In this document: in pieces, positions 1-9,473 of the stretch
How the letters are laid out: every line of letters begins with the position of its first letter
Position numbering within the stretch: the first letter of the stretch is position 1
NCBI RefSeq assembly: GCF_013267355.1
Contig: NZ_CP053985.1
Span: forward strand, 682,001 to 746,000
Origin: Achromobacter pestifer
GTDB taxonomy: Bacteria; Pseudomonadota; Gammaproteobacteria; Burkholderiales; Burkholderiaceae_B
DNA length: 64,000 nucleotides
Reading direction: 5' to 3'
Translations under genes and position numbers: made by a program
Notes under the pieces: model-generated
Seen by the model: only the letters and a program-made list of their open reading frames with translations
Told to the model about the DNA's origin: nothing
The model's database searches: none

Positions 1-891
1 CAGCCGTTCCATCAGGGCGGGCTGTTCAGGCATGCTGGCGGAAGGCAATACCGCCTGCCCCGCATCGGTATTTCCAGCCAGCCCTGCTGGACCTTGCACG
101 GGCAATCCATTCACCAGGCGCAAGCCAAGCTGGTAGCCGTACTCCGTAATTCGAAAGACCCCGTTTATGCACTCAGTCTCCGTCTTGTCAGAAGAGAGAT
201 CCAGAATCACTTCCGCAGACGCCTTGACGATGCCTTCGTCCCGGGTATGAATGAATTCCGAGAACTTGGAGTCGAAAGGCTGCCCGGACTTGGGAGCGGA
301 GGGTCCGAACTTATTGAAAACCTCTTCGAGAAAGCCGAAATCCACGTCGTGAACAAGGGATAACCCGGGATTCAGCGTCCGCTCCAGGAACCCCCTATCC
401 AGTCGAGAACTTGACAGTCCATCGCTAGCCAAAATCCGCTCGGCTATGGCCGCATTCGTATCGGAAAAAAAATAGCTCAGCTGATGACCCTCAGAATCGA
501 ACGTACCTCCTTCATTTGCATTCACAAAATTCATTTTTGATGTTCTTCGGTAGTATCCCAGCTCAAATCCCAACATATCGACATTGCGTAAATCAATACC
601 TTGCTGCTGCGCCTCGACATACAGATCGGACAGCATCACGCGATCTTCTTCCCAGAGGTAGTGCGTTACCTCCGCGGAAAAGCCTGGATCCGTCCGGAAT
701 GGCGCTTCAAAATTCGCGTCTCTGAATAAGCGCTCGCGCAGCAGAGTCCTGCCGGGCGTCGCGGGCGGAGACGGCGCCGCTGCTGGACTGCCGACCGCAG
801 CGGCGGGGTTTTTCCGAGGTGAAACCTTGGCACCGGAGTAGGCCTGCATGACGCATGTTGCTTCATTGTTCGCCGTCGAAATCGCCTTCAT
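1..891 (-). CDS. Hypothetical protein, 3' end beyond the left edge
   Basis: An uninterrupted frame of 297 codons starts at ATG 891 and runs off the left edge without a stop. The start has an AGGA Shine-Dalgarno about ten bases upstream. The product begins MKAISTANNEATC, with no signal peptide, then a Pro/Ala/Ser-rich segment (about residues 20-50), then a more regular mixed alpha/beta-looking region with several aromatic residues. I recognise no family. It lies 70 bp downstream of, and in the same direction as, the secreted protein at 962-1432, so the two may be one operon. Codons such as TTA, ATA, GGA and AGA are commoner than in the genes to the right and local GC is lower, which suggests acquisition by transfer. 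The disordered N-terminus would fit an effector-like protein, but that is only a guess. Confidence 0.7.
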   Translation of the reverse strand, partial: MKAISTANNEATCVMQAYSGAKVSPRKNPAAAVGSPAAAPSPPATPGRTLLRERLFRDANFEAPFRTDPGFSAEVTHYLWEEDRVMLSDLYVEAQQQGIDLRNVDMLGFELGYYRRTSKMNFVNANEGGTFDSEGHQLSYFFSDTNAAIAERILASDGLSSSRLDRGFLERTLNPGLSLVHDVDFGFLEEVFNKFGPSAPKSGQPFDSKFSEFIHTRDEGIVKASAEVILDLSSDKTETECINGVFRITEYGYQLGLRLVNGLPVQGPAGLAGNTDAGQAVLPSASMPEQPALMERL

Positions 892-961
892 AGGTAAATC
901 CTGTTCAAGCCGTTTTTTGGGCCATGAGCCTTTCGGCAACTGGTGGGATATGCCGAACCGC

Positions 962-1432
962 TCAGTAGCTATATTTCCAGGTCACCCGTTCTTTCCCCGA
1001 TGGTCGAAGATTTGTCCCAGGAGCGCCCTTCAGATAGTGCTGAATTTGCACGTAGGCTCCTGCATCGAATCGAAGATCATTGAACAACTGGGTAGTGTCG
1101 GATGCGCCTCCAGGCAGCTCTCTGCATTTGCTGGGCGAGCTACGGTAGGGCTCGAAATAACACAATTCCACGCGGTCTGAAAATGCCTGCGGATAGCTCG
1201 CCACCTCGTATTTCAACCACAGCAGTTTTTTCGGCTTGTTCAATGTCCCCGAGCGAAAATCCGACGAGATGGCGTGTAGCAACGTTACGCTCCCCATGCC
1301 CTGGCCGGATGAATAAACATAAGTAATATCCGCTGACGCCTCCTTGGAAATCGTGTCTTCAGCGGCATGCGCGCAAGGCGCCAACAACATGCCAGCCCCC
1401 AGCGACGCAAGAGCATTCAGGTATTTCTTCAT
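962..1432 (-). CDS. Hypothetical secreted (periplasmic) protein
   Basis: This 156-residue protein starts MKKYLNALASLGAGMLLAPC and has a clear Sec signal peptide: two lysines, a hydrophobic core, and an AHA-A cleavage site near residue 23. The mature part is about 133 residues, with a pair of cysteines around 93 and 104 that could form a disulfide, and ends WKYSY. It is rich in Ser, Tyr and Leu and looks like a small beta-rich periplasmic domain. I do not recognise the family. The start is preceded by a rather close GGCGG. It is the first gene of a likely two-gene unit with the partial gene at 1-891, and shares that gene's lower GC. Confidence 0.75.
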   Translation of the reverse strand: MKKYLNALASLGAGMLLAPCAHAAEDTISKEASADITYVYSSGQGMGSVTLLHAISSDFRSGTLNKPKKLLWLKYEVASYPQAFSDRVELCYFEPYRSSPSKCRELPGGASDTTQLFNDLRFDAGAYVQIQHYLKGAPGTNLRPSGKERVTWKYSY

Positions 1433-1845
1433 TTCCGCCTACCCCATGATTAATGGCTATCCTTCGAGCGATCTGGGCATCTGCCATGCACCTGCCCCAG
1501 ACACCCGGATAACGGAATCCGAGGAACGAGATTTATGCTGACAAATCAATAACTTGGCGTATATTTTTTTATATGAAGAACACTATTTCTTTACGCATCC
1601 AAGAAGAGGCGTCACCATACGGCCCACTAGAGTTTTAATATGCACACCTGTGATGCGCACGCCCCTAGCCCTGAGCACGAATCAGACCCGATAACAGCAG
1701 ATATTTCTCGCCGAGTTCTTCCGATCTGAATCGGTGGAATACCTGCGCAACACCGCACAATCCCCGGCTGAATGCTGGAATATCTGACTCTGACGGAAAT
1801 CGAAACTCGCTGACCGCACCCCGACTCTCCGGCCTGGCTGATGCG
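1433..1845. other. Intergenic region, AT-rich, no gene seen
   Basis: This 413 bp gap holds no convincing reading frame. Positions about 1530-1640 are markedly AT-rich, with an ATAT-T-run-ATAT motif near 1560, and are the most likely place for the promoter of the minus-strand gene at 962-1432. The part from 1665 to 1845 returns to high GC and is probably the 3' flank of the LysR gene. It marks the compositional boundary between the low-GC left edge and the core chromosome. Confidence 0.5.
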
Positions 1846-2709
1846 TTAGCCCAGCGCCTTGACGATGGCTTCCCGCGCCAGCCCGACGAACTCGCTTTCA
1901 CCGGCCCTTGCAGGCAACAGGCGGAATTCCGCCATCGGCAAGGCCGGTAGGCCTGGAGCGTACAGGCGGCCCATGCCGGGCCCCAATGCGGATTCATTCA
2001 GGCATGCCACGCCCAGCCCCGCCGCGACGGCCAGTTGCAGGCCGGCCACCCCGGACGCGACGTGCGCCACCGAATAAGGAACGTCGCGGCGCGACAGCAG
2101 GCGCTCGACATACTGCCGCAGCGCGCAAGTCTCTGGCAGCACCAGCAAGGGCAAGGCGTCCTGCGCCGGCGCGGCGGCGCCTTCCGCCGCCATCCACAGC
2201 AACGGCTCGCGCCGCAGCAGCGCCCCTTGCGCCCGGCCACGAACGGCGCCGCGCTCCTGGATGCGCATGGAGATGCCCACGTCGATCTCGCCCCGCTCGT
2301 AGGCGTCCTCGATGGCGCCGCTTTTCATGATGGTGACGTGCAGGCGCACCTGGGGATATTGCTCGTTCAGCCGGCGCAGCATGCGCGCCACGTCGCCGGG
2401 ACGGAAATAGTCGGTAATGCACAGGCGCAATTGGCCGCGCAAGGCCACGCCACGCAGGTCGCGGTAGGCCTCGTCGCTCAGCGCCAGGATGGCGCGCGCA
2501 TGCGTCAACAGCCGTTCGCCCGCGGGCGTGGCCACCACGCCGGCCTTGCCGCGCACCAACAGCGGCTGCCCTGCCCGCTCTTCCAGCTTGCGCATCTGTT
2601 CGCTGACCGATGACTGCGACAGGAAGACCTTGGGCGCGGCCGCCGTCAGGCTGCCGGCATCCAGCACGGCGACCAGGGTGCGCAATTGATCGAGGTCGAA
2701 TCCGGACAT
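1846..2709 (-). CDS. LysR-family transcriptional regulator
   Basis: A 287-residue LysR regulator of normal length. The N-terminal winged helix-turn-helix (about residues 5-65) reads FDLDQLRTLVAVLDAGSLTA followed by SQSSVSEQMRKLEE, the typical recognition-helix pattern. The rest is the two-lobed periplasmic-binding-like effector domain. It is divergent from the tautomerase gene at 2818 with a 108 bp shared control region, the classic arrangement for a LysR protein controlling its neighbour. The effector is not deducible. The start at 2709 leaves a sensible intergenic promoter and needs no adjustment. Confidence 0.9.
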   Translation of the reverse strand: MSGFDLDQLRTLVAVLDAGSLTAAAPKVFLSQSSVSEQMRKLEERAGQPLLVRGKAGVVATPAGERLLTHARAILALSDEAYRDLRGVALRGQLRLCITDYFRPGDVARMLRRLNEQYPQVRLHVTIMKSGAIEDAYERGEIDVGISMRIQERGAVRGRAQGALLRREPLLWMAAEGAAAPAQDALPLLVLPETCALRQYVERLLSRRDVPYSVAHVASGVAGLQLAVAAGLGVACLNESALGPGMGRLYAPGLPALPMAEFRLLPARAGESEFVGLAREAIVKALG

Positions 2710-2722
2710 GGCCTATCCAACG

Positions 2723-2751
2723 GAATTATCGATGGATGAAATCGTAAATTC
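2723..2751. promoter_or_regulatory. Candidate LysR operator in the divergent control region
   Basis: An imperfect inverted repeat, GAATTATCGAT ... ATCGTAAATTC, spans 29 bp in the 108 bp gap between the divergent LysR and tautomerase genes. Position and AT content suit a LysR-type binding site. It is imperfect and no footprint evidence exists, so this is an inference from geometry. Confidence 0.3.
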
Positions 2752-2817
2752 CCGCTTTTCCGATGTCAATCCGGATCCTAGACTGGCTGCACACCTTCAA
2801 ACCAACGGAGTTCCGCC

Positions 2818-3210
2818 ATGCCCCATATCGTCGTCCACCTGTCCGGCCTATCCGATGCCGCCATCAATCGCCGCGTGGTACAAGCCGTGGCCGGCCTGAC
2901 CCAGTCCGTGCTGGGCAAGCAACTGCCGGTCATCGCGATCACGCTGCAGCACATCCCCCACGACCTCTGGTTCATTGGCGGCCGGCCCCTGTCCGAACAG
3001 GGCAAGAACGCCTTCCACCTGGACATCAGCGTCACCGACGAAACCAATACCAAGGCCGAGAAGGCGCGCTACATCAAGGAGATCTACGCGGCGTTCCAGG
3101 ACATCCTGGGCGAGTTGCACGAGTGTTCCTACGTGCATGTCATCGACGCGCGCGCGGCCGCCTATGGATATGGCGGGGCGACGCAGGAATACCGGCACCA
3201 GCACGGCTAG
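2818..3210 (+). CDS. Tautomerase-superfamily protein
   Basis: A 130-residue protein beginning MPHIVVHLSG. Proline immediately follows the initiator methionine, which after Met removal is the catalytic base of the 4-oxalocrotonate tautomerase superfamily. The beta-alpha-beta pattern and the length (about twice the 60-residue 4-OT unit) suit the longer tautomerase families. The C-terminus ends with GYGYGGATQEYRHQHG-like sequence rich in Gly and His. It is divergently transcribed from a LysR gene that probably regulates it. The substrate is unknown; aromatic meta-cleavage or related enol substrates are typical of the superfamily. Confidence 0.8.
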   Translation: MPHIVVHLSGLSDAAINRRVVQAVAGLTQSVLGKQLPVIAITLQHIPHDLWFIGGRPLSEQGKNAFHLDISVTDETNTKAEKARYIKEIYAAFQDILGELHECSYVHVIDARAAAYGYGGATQEYRHQHG

Positions 3211-3227
3211 TCCCGCCATCGCACGGC

Positions 3228-3260
3228 AAAAAAAACGCAGCCCGTGGGCTGCGTTTTTTT
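3228..3260. terminator. Bidirectional intrinsic terminator
   Basis: An eight-base-pair GC-rich stem (CGCAGCCC / GGGCTGCG) has an A-run on one side and a T-run on the other, so it works on both strands. It lies between the convergent tautomerase gene (plus) and typA (minus). Confidence 0.85.
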
Positions 3261-3295
3261 CGAACCAGCGCGGAGCCGGGCTCCGCGCAAGCCGC

Positions 3296-5119
3296 TTAAA
3301 CGGCGGATTCGCGCGCGGCGCGCTTGCGCTCGTTTTCCAGCAGGAAGCGCTTGCGCAGACGGATCGACTTGGGCGTGATTTCCACGAGTTCGTCGTCGTC
3401 GATGAATTCCACGGCGTACTCCAGCGACATCTGGATCGGCGGCACCAGGCGCACGGCTTCGTCGGTGCCCGAAGCGCGCACGTTGGTCAGCTGCTTGCCC
3501 TTGATGGGGTTCACGACCAGGTCGTTGTCGCGGCTGTGGATGCCGATGATCATGCCTTCGTACAGCGCATCGCCCGGGCTCACGAACATGCGGCCACGAT
3601 CCTGCAGCTTCCACAGGGCGTAGGCCACGGCATCGCCTTGGTCCTGGCTGATCAGCACGCCGTTGCGGCGCTCGCCGATCGAGCCTTCCTTGATGGGCGC
3701 GTACTCGTGGAAGATGTGGCTCATCAGACCGGTACCGCGCGTCAGCGTCAGGAATTCGTTCTGGAAGCCGATCAGGCCACGGGCGGGGATCAGGTATTCC
3801 AGGCGGGTGCGGCCGCGGCCGTCCGGCTGCATGTCCTGCAGATCGCCCTTGCGGCGGCCCAGCTCTTCCATCACGCCGCCCTGGTGGGCGTCTTCGACGT
3901 CGACGGTCAGCGATTCGAACGGCTCGCACTTCACGCCGTCGATATCCTTGAACACCACGCGCGGACGCGACACGGCCAGCTCGTAGCCTTCGCGGCGCAT
4001 CGTTTCCAGCAGAATGGTCAGGTGCAGTTCACCGCGGCCCGACACTTCGAACACCGTGTCGTCGCCCGTGTCGCGCACGCGCAGCGCCACGTTGGACTTC
4101 AGTTCGCGGTCCAGGCGGTCGCGCAATTGGCGGCTAGTCACGAACTTGCCTTCGCGGCCGGCCAGCGGCGACGTGTTCACCATGAAGTTCATGGTCAGCG
4201 TGGGTTCGTCGATGCGCAACATCGGCAGCGCATCTTGCGTGACCGTGTCGGTCACCGTGCAGCCGATGCCCAGTTCTTCGATACCGTTGATCAGCACGAT
4301 GTCGCCGGCTTCGGCTTCCTCGACGACGACACGCTCCAGGCCATGGAACTTCAGGACCTGGTTGATGCGGCCGCGGCCGCCCTGGCCTTCGGGGCCGAAC
4401 TTGTAGGCCACTTCCATGCCGGGGCGCATGCGGCCGCGGTTGATGCGGCCCACGCCGATCTTGCCGACGTAGCTGTTGTAGTCCAGCGAGATGATCTGCA
4501 TCTGCAGCGGACCATTGGGATCGTCTTCGCGCTGCGGCACGTGTTCAAGGATGGCTTCGAACAGCGGACGCATATTGCCTTCGCGCACATCGGCGGTCAG
4601 GCCGGCGTAGCCCGACAGGCCCGAAGCGTAGATCACCGGGAAGTCCAGCTGCTCGTCGGTCGCGCCCAGCTTGTCGAACAGGTCGAACGTGGCGTTGATG
4701 ACGAAATCGGTGCGGGCGCCCGGACGGTCGACCTTGTTGACCACGACGATGGGCTTCAGGCCCAGGGCCAGCGCCTTGCGGGTCACGAAGATGGTCTGGG
4801 GCATGGGGCCTTCAACCGCGTCCACCAGCAGCAGCACGCCGTCGACCATGGACAGCACGCGCTCGACTTCACCGCCGAAGTCCGCGTGTCCCGGGGTGTC
4901 GATGATGTTGATGTGCGTGCCTTCGTATTCAACGGCACAGTTCTTGGCCAGAATCGTAATGCCGCGTTCTTTTTCCAGGTCGTTCGAGTCCATGACCCGT
5001 TCGGTCAGCGCCTGGTTTTCGCGGAAGGTGCCGGATTGACGCAGCAGCTGGTCGACCAGGGTGGTTTTACCGTGGTCCACGTGGGCGATGATGGCGACGT
5101 TGCGCAAGGCGCGAGTCAT
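3296..5119 (-). CDS. typA: Ribosome-associated GTPase TypA/BipA
   Basis: A 607-residue translational GTPase of the usual BipA length. The G1 loop AHVDHGKT is at about residues 12-19, followed by the switch and G3 motif DTPGHADFGGEVERVL and G4 NKVDR. EF-G-like domains follow (SGRGELHLTILLETMRREGY in domain III, then RGLIGFQNEFLTLTRGTG in the V/CTD region that marks TypA). BipA binds the 70S ribosome and helps 50S assembly and growth at low temperature or stress. Its start overlaps the truB stop by four bases (ATGA), so it is the last gene of the rimP-nusA-infB-rbfA-truB-typA run and is probably translationally coupled to truB. Confidence 0.97.
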   Translation of the reverse strand: MTRALRNVAIIAHVDHGKTTLVDQLLRQSGTFRENQALTERVMDSNDLEKERGITILAKNCAVEYEGTHINIIDTPGHADFGGEVERVLSMVDGVLLLVDAVEGPMPQTIFVTRKALALGLKPIVVVNKVDRPGARTDFVINATFDLFDKLGATDEQLDFPVIYASGLSGYAGLTADVREGNMRPLFEAILEHVPQREDDPNGPLQMQIISLDYNSYVGKIGVGRINRGRMRPGMEVAYKFGPEGQGGRGRINQVLKFHGLERVVVEEAEAGDIVLINGIEELGIGCTVTDTVTQDALPMLRIDEPTLTMNFMVNTSPLAGREGKFVTSRQLRDRLDRELKSNVALRVRDTGDDTVFEVSGRGELHLTILLETMRREGYELAVSRPRVVFKDIDGVKCEPFESLTVDVEDAHQGGVMEELGRRKGDLQDMQPDGRGRTRLEYLIPARGLIGFQNEFLTLTRGTGLMSHIFHEYAPIKEGSIGERRNGVLISQDQGDAVAYALWKLQDRGRMFVSPGDALYEGMIIGIHSRDNDLVVNPIKGKQLTNVRASGTDEAVRLVPPIQMSLEYAVEFIDDDELVEITPKSIRLRKRFLLENERKRAARESAV

Positions 5120-5868
5120 AGCGAGTCCTTTAAGGTCAGGGTGGAGGGCAGCAAGCCCTCCGGCAATTCGTTCAGTGCAAGCAATGCCTGCTTGGGGTCT
5201 GGCATGGCCTGCAAGGCTTCCAGCGCAACGGCGCGTTCCAGAGAAAAAGGCCCGACGTGCGTGCGCCGCAGCGCCGTCAGGTGGGCGTAACAGCCCAGCA
5301 CGCGCCCGATGTCCTGGGCCAGTGTCCGGATGTATGTGCCTTTACTGCAAGCCACATCGATCTCTGCCTGCGTCCCGTTCAAGGACAACAGCTCGATGCG
5401 GTGTATCGTGATCTGGCGCGGCGCCCGCTCCAGCTCGATGCCGGCGCGCGCGTACTCGTACAAAGGTTTGCCGTCGCGCTTGAGCGCCGAGTACATGGGC
5501 GGAATCTGCTCGATCGTGCCCGAGAAACGTGACAGCGCATCGCGCAGCGCCTGCTCATCCACGGCAAAACCCGGTTCGGCGGTCGACACGACATTGCCGG
5601 TCAGGTCGCCAGAATCGGTTTCGGAGCCAAATTGAAGCGTAGCGCGATATGCCTTGTCGGCGTTGAGCATCGCGCCGGAAATCTTGGTCGCGCGGCCCAT
5701 GCAGCACACCAGCAGGCCGGTGGCGAAGGGATCAAGCGTGCCCGTATGGCCGGCTTTCGCCGCGTCCATGGCGCGTTTGGCGCGTTGCAGGGCGTGATTA
5801 CTCGACAAACCCACGGGTTTGTCGAGCAACAGCACACCGTCGAGCGTAAGCCCGCGTCGTTTAGCCAT
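5116..5868 (-). CDS. truB: tRNA pseudouridine(55) synthase TruB
   Basis: TruB converts U55 of the T-loop in tRNAs to pseudouridine. The 250-residue product from ATG 5868 begins MAKRRGLTLDGVLLLDKPVG. The motif HTGTLDPFATGLL carries the catalytic aspartate at residue 46, and the C-terminal part has the conserved KGTYIRTLAQDIG segment. The frame is open up to 5994, but that start would overlap the end of rbfA by about 90 bases and add an unrelated 42-residue extension, so ATG 5868 (37 bp after the rbfA stop) is chosen. It overlaps typA by four bases. Confidence 0.95.
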   Translation of the reverse strand: MAKRRGLTLDGVLLLDKPVGLSSNHALQRAKRAMDAAKAGHTGTLDPFATGLLVCCMGRATKISGAMLNADKAYRATLQFGSETDSGDLTGNVVSTAEPGFAVDEQALRDALSRFSGTIEQIPPMYSALKRDGKPLYEYARAGIELERAPRQITIHRIELLSLNGTQAEIDVACSKGTYIRTLAQDIGRVLGCYAHLTALRRTHVGPFSLERAVALEALQAMPDPKQALLALNELPEGLLPSTLTLKDSL

Positions 5869-5905
5869 CGTCGGAATCCGGTTTAAAGCAGTGACGACAG
5901 CCCGA

Positions 5906-6307
5906 TCAGGACTGGTCTTCAGGTTCGTCGGGCACGCCCGAGTGCGGGCCGGGCCGGTTTGCGCGGTCGATGAGGATCGACATTTCGATGCCACGGGCGA
6001 TTTGCTCGTCGTGGAAGAAGCGCAAAGTGGGGACAGTGTGTATGTGCAGCAGCTTGTACAGCTGGGAATGCAGCCAACCGGCTTTTTCGTTCAGCAAGGC
6101 GGTCGCGGCTTCGGGCTCGGCGCCCAGAACCGTGAAATACACCTTGGCATGCGCGTAGTCGGTCGACAGTTCCACACCAGAGAGCGTGATCAGTCCAGCG
6201 CGGGTCATGTCGATCTCGCGCTGGATGATCCCGGCCAGATCCTTCTGGATCTGGTCGGCCAGCCGCAGATTGCGGCCGGGGATGGCTTTGGACTTGTGAC
6301 GGCTCAT
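5906..6307 (-). CDS. rbfA: 30S ribosome-binding factor RbfA
   Basis: A 133-residue KH-fold ribosome maturation factor that binds the 30S subunit and helps mature the 16S rRNA 5' end. The sequence has the family's N-terminal [20 protein letters not shown] helix and the [12 protein letters not shown] strand. The C-terminus ends with an acidic/proline-rich tail. It follows infB by 24 bp and precedes truB by 37 bp in the classic order infB-rbfA-truB. Confidence 0.95.
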   Translation of the reverse strand: MSRHKSKAIPGRNLRLADQIQKDLAGIIQREIDMTRAGLITLSGVELSTDYAHAKVYFTVLGAEPEAATALLNEKAGWLHSQLYKLLHIHTVPTLRFFHDEQIARGIEMSILIDRANRPGPHSGVPDEPEDQS

Positions 6308-6331
6308 TAGAAAAATTGCCTCGCGGACGCC

Positions 6332-9300
6332 TTACAGCGTACGCGCGATTTCCTTGATTTCAAAGACTTCCAGTTGGTCGCCCACCTGGATATCGTTGTT
6401 GCCGCGCAGCGTAAGGCCGCAGTCGAAGCCCGACTTGACTTCCTTGACGTCGTCCTTGAAGCGGCGCAGCGACTCGAGCTGGCCGGACCATTGGACCACG
6501 TTGTTGCGCAGCAGGCGGACTTGCGAATCGCGACGCACCAGACCGTCCAGCACCATGCAACCGGCGATGTTGCCGATGCGGGAGATGCTGTAGACCTCGC
6601 GGATCTCGACCAAGCCGATGATTTCTTCCTTCTTCTCGGGCGCCAGCATGCCCGACATGGCGGCCTTCACTTCATCCACGGCGTCGTAGATGATGTTGTA
6701 GTAGCGCACGTCGATGCCGTTGTTCTCGGCCAGCTTCTTGGCGCTGGCTTCGGCGCGGACGTTGAAGCCGATGACGACGGCGTTCGAGGCGATGGCCAGG
6801 TTGATGTCGCTTTCCGAGATGCCGCCCACGGCCGCGTGCACAACCTGCACGCGCACTTCGTCGGTCGACAGCTTGGTCAGGGACTGCACCAGCGCTTCCT
6901 GCGAACCCTGGACATCGGTCTTCACGATCAGGGCCAGCGTCTGCGTGCCCTCGCCCAGGTTGTCGAACATGGACTCGAGCTTGGCGGCCTGCTGGCGGGC
7001 CAGCTTGACGTCACGGAACTTGCCCTGGCGGAACAGCGCGATTTCGCGCGCCTTGCGCTCGTCGGACAGCACCATCAGTTCGTCGCCGGCGGCCGGCACT
7101 TCGGTCAGGCCCTGGATTTCCACGGGGATCGAGGGGCCGGCTTCCTGGATCGGCTTGCCGTTTTCGTCGAGCATGGCGCGCACCCGGCCGAAGCTTGCGC
7201 CGGCCAGCACCACATCACCGCGCTTGAGCGTGCCGCTCTGCACCAGGATGGTCGCGACCGGGCCGCGGCCCTTGTCCAGGCGGGCTTCAATGACCAGGCC
7301 CTTGGCGGGCGCGTCTTCCGCTGCCTTCAACTCCAGCACTTCGGCTTGCAACAGCACGTTTTCGAGCAGGGCGTCGATGCCTTCGCCGGTCTTGGCGGAC
7401 ACGCCCACGAACGGCACGTCGCCACCGTATTCTTCCGGCACGACCTGTTCGGCGACCAATTCCTGCTTGACGCGGTCGAGGTTGGCGGACGGCTTGTCGA
7501 TCTTGGTCACGGCCACGACCATGGGTACACCCGCGGCCTTGGCATGGTGGATGGCTTCACGCGTTTGCGGCATCACGCCGTCGTCGGAAGCAACCACCAG
7601 AATCACGATATCGGTCGCCTTGGCGCCGCGGGCACGCATGGCGGTGAACGCCTCGTGGCCCGGGGTGTCAAGGAAGGTCACCATGCCGCGCTCGGTCTGA
7701 ACGTGGTAGGCGCCAATGTGCTGCGTGATGCCGCCGGCTTCGCCCGCGGCAACCTTGGCGCGGCGGATGTAGTCCAGCAGCGAGGTCTTGCCGTGGTCGA
7801 CGTGGCCCATGACGGTCACGACCGGGGCGCGCGGCAGCTGTTCGGCTTCCGACACGCTTGCGGTTTCGTCCAGGAAGGCTTCCGGGTCATCCAGCTTGGC
7901 GGCGATTGCCACGTGGCCCAGTTCCTCGACCACGATCATGGCGGTTTCCTGGTCCAGCACCTGGTTGATGGTGACCATCTGGCCCAGCTTCATCAATTGC
8001 TTGATGACTTCGGCGGCCTTGACGGACATCTTGTGGGCCAGGTCGGCCACGCTGATGGTTTCCGGCACGTGGACTTCACGCGCGATGAATTCCTGCGGCG
8101 CCGGCTCGTTGCGACGGTCATTCTGCTGGTGGCGGCCGCCTCGGCCGCCGCCCTTGCCACCGCCCTTGCCACCTGCGCGCCAACCGTCGCGGCTGGCCGG
8201 AGCTGCCGGCTTGTCCGCGGGCTTCTTGCGCGATGCGTCATCGGACCAGGTCGAAGCGACTTCGGCGGTCTTGATGGTTTTCTTCGTGCCAGGGGCAGCG
8301 GGCTTGGCGTCCTTCTTGGCGCCAGGAGTCGCGCCCGGCTTGCCGGCCGGCTTGTGCAGCGTGCCCGAGATCGGCGCCGCAGCGGCGGGCGCCTCCGGCT
8401 CGGGAGCGCGCAGCACCTTGCGCGGGCGGTTCAGCATCTCGCGCAGAGCGGCAGCTTCGGCCTCGGCCTTACGGCGGGCCTCATCGCGGGCTGCCGGCGC
8501 AGCGGAAGCTGCGAGGGGCGGGCCGGCGCGGCGGTTGTCCGCGCGGTTGCCTACCTTGACGGCGGGCGCGGCGGGCTCGGGCTTCGCGGCGGTTTTGACG
8601 GGTTCGGACTTCGCAGCAGGCTGAGCCTGGGCGACAGGCGCGGTGGCCTGGGAGGATGATGGTTCGGACTTATTGGCTAGCACAACGGGTTCCGGCTTGG
8701 CTTCTTCAGCCTTGGGCTCGGTGGATTCAGTCTTGACTTCGGGCTTGGCCTCTTCGGCCACGGGCTCGGCAGGAGCAGGCGCCGACGTCGGTTCGGGTTC
8801 AGGCTGGGCCTGGACTTCGACGGCTTGCGCCTCGACGGGAGCGGGCGCTTCGGCCGCGACGGATTCAACAGGCGCGGGCGCTTCAACCGGCGCGGGCGCT
8901 TCTGCAGCAACGGGCTCTTCCGCCTTGACGGGAGCAGCAGCCTCCGCCTGGACGGGAGCGGCCTCGCGAGAAGCGGCAGCAGAGGGAGCCTCGGGTGCGA
9001 CGGGCGCCGACACCTGCGGCGCCACATCGGCGGCTGCTTCATCTTCGGCGCGCGCGGACGCGGCCTGTTCCAGGGCGATTTCGGAGGGATCACGCTTGAC
9101 GAACACGCGCTTCTTGCGCACTTCGACCTGGATCGTGCGCGAACGGCCGGTGGCATCGGCCTGGCGGATCTCGGACGTCTGGCGGCGCGTCAGGGTGATC
9201 TTCTTGCCTTCGGTCGCACCATGGGCGCGACGCAGCGATTCGAGCAATTTCGCCTTGTCGCTGTCGGTGACGGAATCGTCGACCGATTTGAGGTCAACGC

Positions 9301-9382
9301 CGGCCGAGCGCAGCTGATCCAGCAGCACATTGGCAGGCATTTTCAGCTCGGTAGCGAACTGCGCGACGGTATTACTCGACAT
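6332..9382 (-). CDS. infB: Translation initiation factor IF-2
   Basis: IF-2 delivers fMet-tRNA to the 30S subunit and promotes subunit joining. The protein has 1016 residues. It has the IF2_N segment at the start ([20 protein letters not shown]), a very long disordered region of Ala, Pro, Glu and Lys (about residues 90-430) including EAPAPVE-like repeats and a Gly/Arg-rich patch, then a second IF2_N-like module, the G domain with GHVDHGKT near residue 525, DTPGHEAF and TKIDKP, and the C-terminal initiator-tRNA-binding domains. This is longer than E. coli IF-2 (890), the excess being low-complexity linker. Upstream is nusA, 91 bp away, and downstream rbfA. Confidence 0.97.
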   Translation of the reverse strand: MSSNTVAQFATELKMPANVLLDQLRSAGVDLKSVDDSVTDSDKAKLLESLRRAHGATEGKKITLTRRQTSEIRQADATGRSRTIQVEVRKKRVFVKRDPSEIALEQAASARAEDEAAADVAPQVSAPVAPEAPSAAASREAAPVQAEAAAPVKAEEPVAAEAPAPVEAPAPVESVAAEAPAPVEAQAVEVQAQPEPEPTSAPAPAEPVAEEAKPEVKTESTEPKAEEAKPEPVVLANKSEPSSSQATAPVAQAQPAAKSEPVKTAAKPEPAAPAVKVGNRADNRRAGPPLAASAAPAARDEARRKAEAEAAALREMLNRPRKVLRAPEPEAPAAAAPISGTLHKPAGKPGATPGAKKDAKPAAPGTKKTIKTAEVASTWSDDASRKKPADKPAAPASRDGWRAGGKGGGKGGGRGGRHQQNDRRNEPAPQEFIAREVHVPETISVADLAHKMSVKAAEVIKQLMKLGQMVTINQVLDQETAMIVVEELGHVAIAAKLDDPEAFLDETASVSEAEQLPRAPVVTVMGHVDHGKTSLLDYIRRAKVAAGEAGGITQHIGAYHVQTERGMVTFLDTPGHEAFTAMRARGAKATDIVILVVASDDGVMPQTREAIHHAKAAGVPMVVAVTKIDKPSANLDRVKQELVAEQVVPEEYGGDVPFVGVSAKTGEGIDALLENVLLQAEVLELKAAEDAPAKGLVIEARLDKGRGPVATILVQSGTLKRGDVVLAGASFGRVRAMLDENGKPIQEAGPSIPVEIQGLTEVPAAGDELMVLSDERKAREIALFRQGKFRDVKLARQQAAKLESMFDNLGEGTQTLALIVKTDVQGSQEALVQSLTKLSTDEVRVQVVHAAVGGISESDINLAIASNAVVIGFNVRAEASAKKLAENNGIDVRYYNIIYDAVDEVKAAMSGMLAPEKKEEIIGLVEIREVYSISRIGNIAGCMVLDGLVRRDSQVRLLRNNVVQWSGQLESLRRFKDDVKEVKSGFDCGLTLRGNNDIQVGDQLEVFEIKEIARTL

Positions 9383-9429
9383 TAGGCTCTCTCTTCCCTA
9401 TATGCAGCTATTACAAACAACGTGAACTC

Positions 9430-9455
9430 GCGGCGGCGGATATCCCGCCCGCCGC
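9430..9455 (-). other. GC-rich hairpin in the nusA-infB gap
   Basis: An inverted repeat (GCGGCGG-type arms around a GATATCC core) lies between the nusA stop and the infB start. It has no U-run, so it is not an intrinsic terminator. It could be an RNase processing site or slow polymerase between the two cistrons. Confidence 0.35.
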
Positions 9456-9473
9456 GGACCCGTGTCCTTTTGG

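Noticed and set aside
2975..5290. A plus-strand open frame of 771 codons opposite typA and truB
   Set aside because: Its translation is rich in His, Gln, Arg and Val runs typical of the antisense of a GC-rich gene, and typA/truB on the other strand are unmistakable.
6374..8659. A plus-strand frame of 761 codons opposite infB
   Set aside because: It mirrors infB codon structure (GHD/HQV-type composition) and has no family motif or ribosome-binding site.
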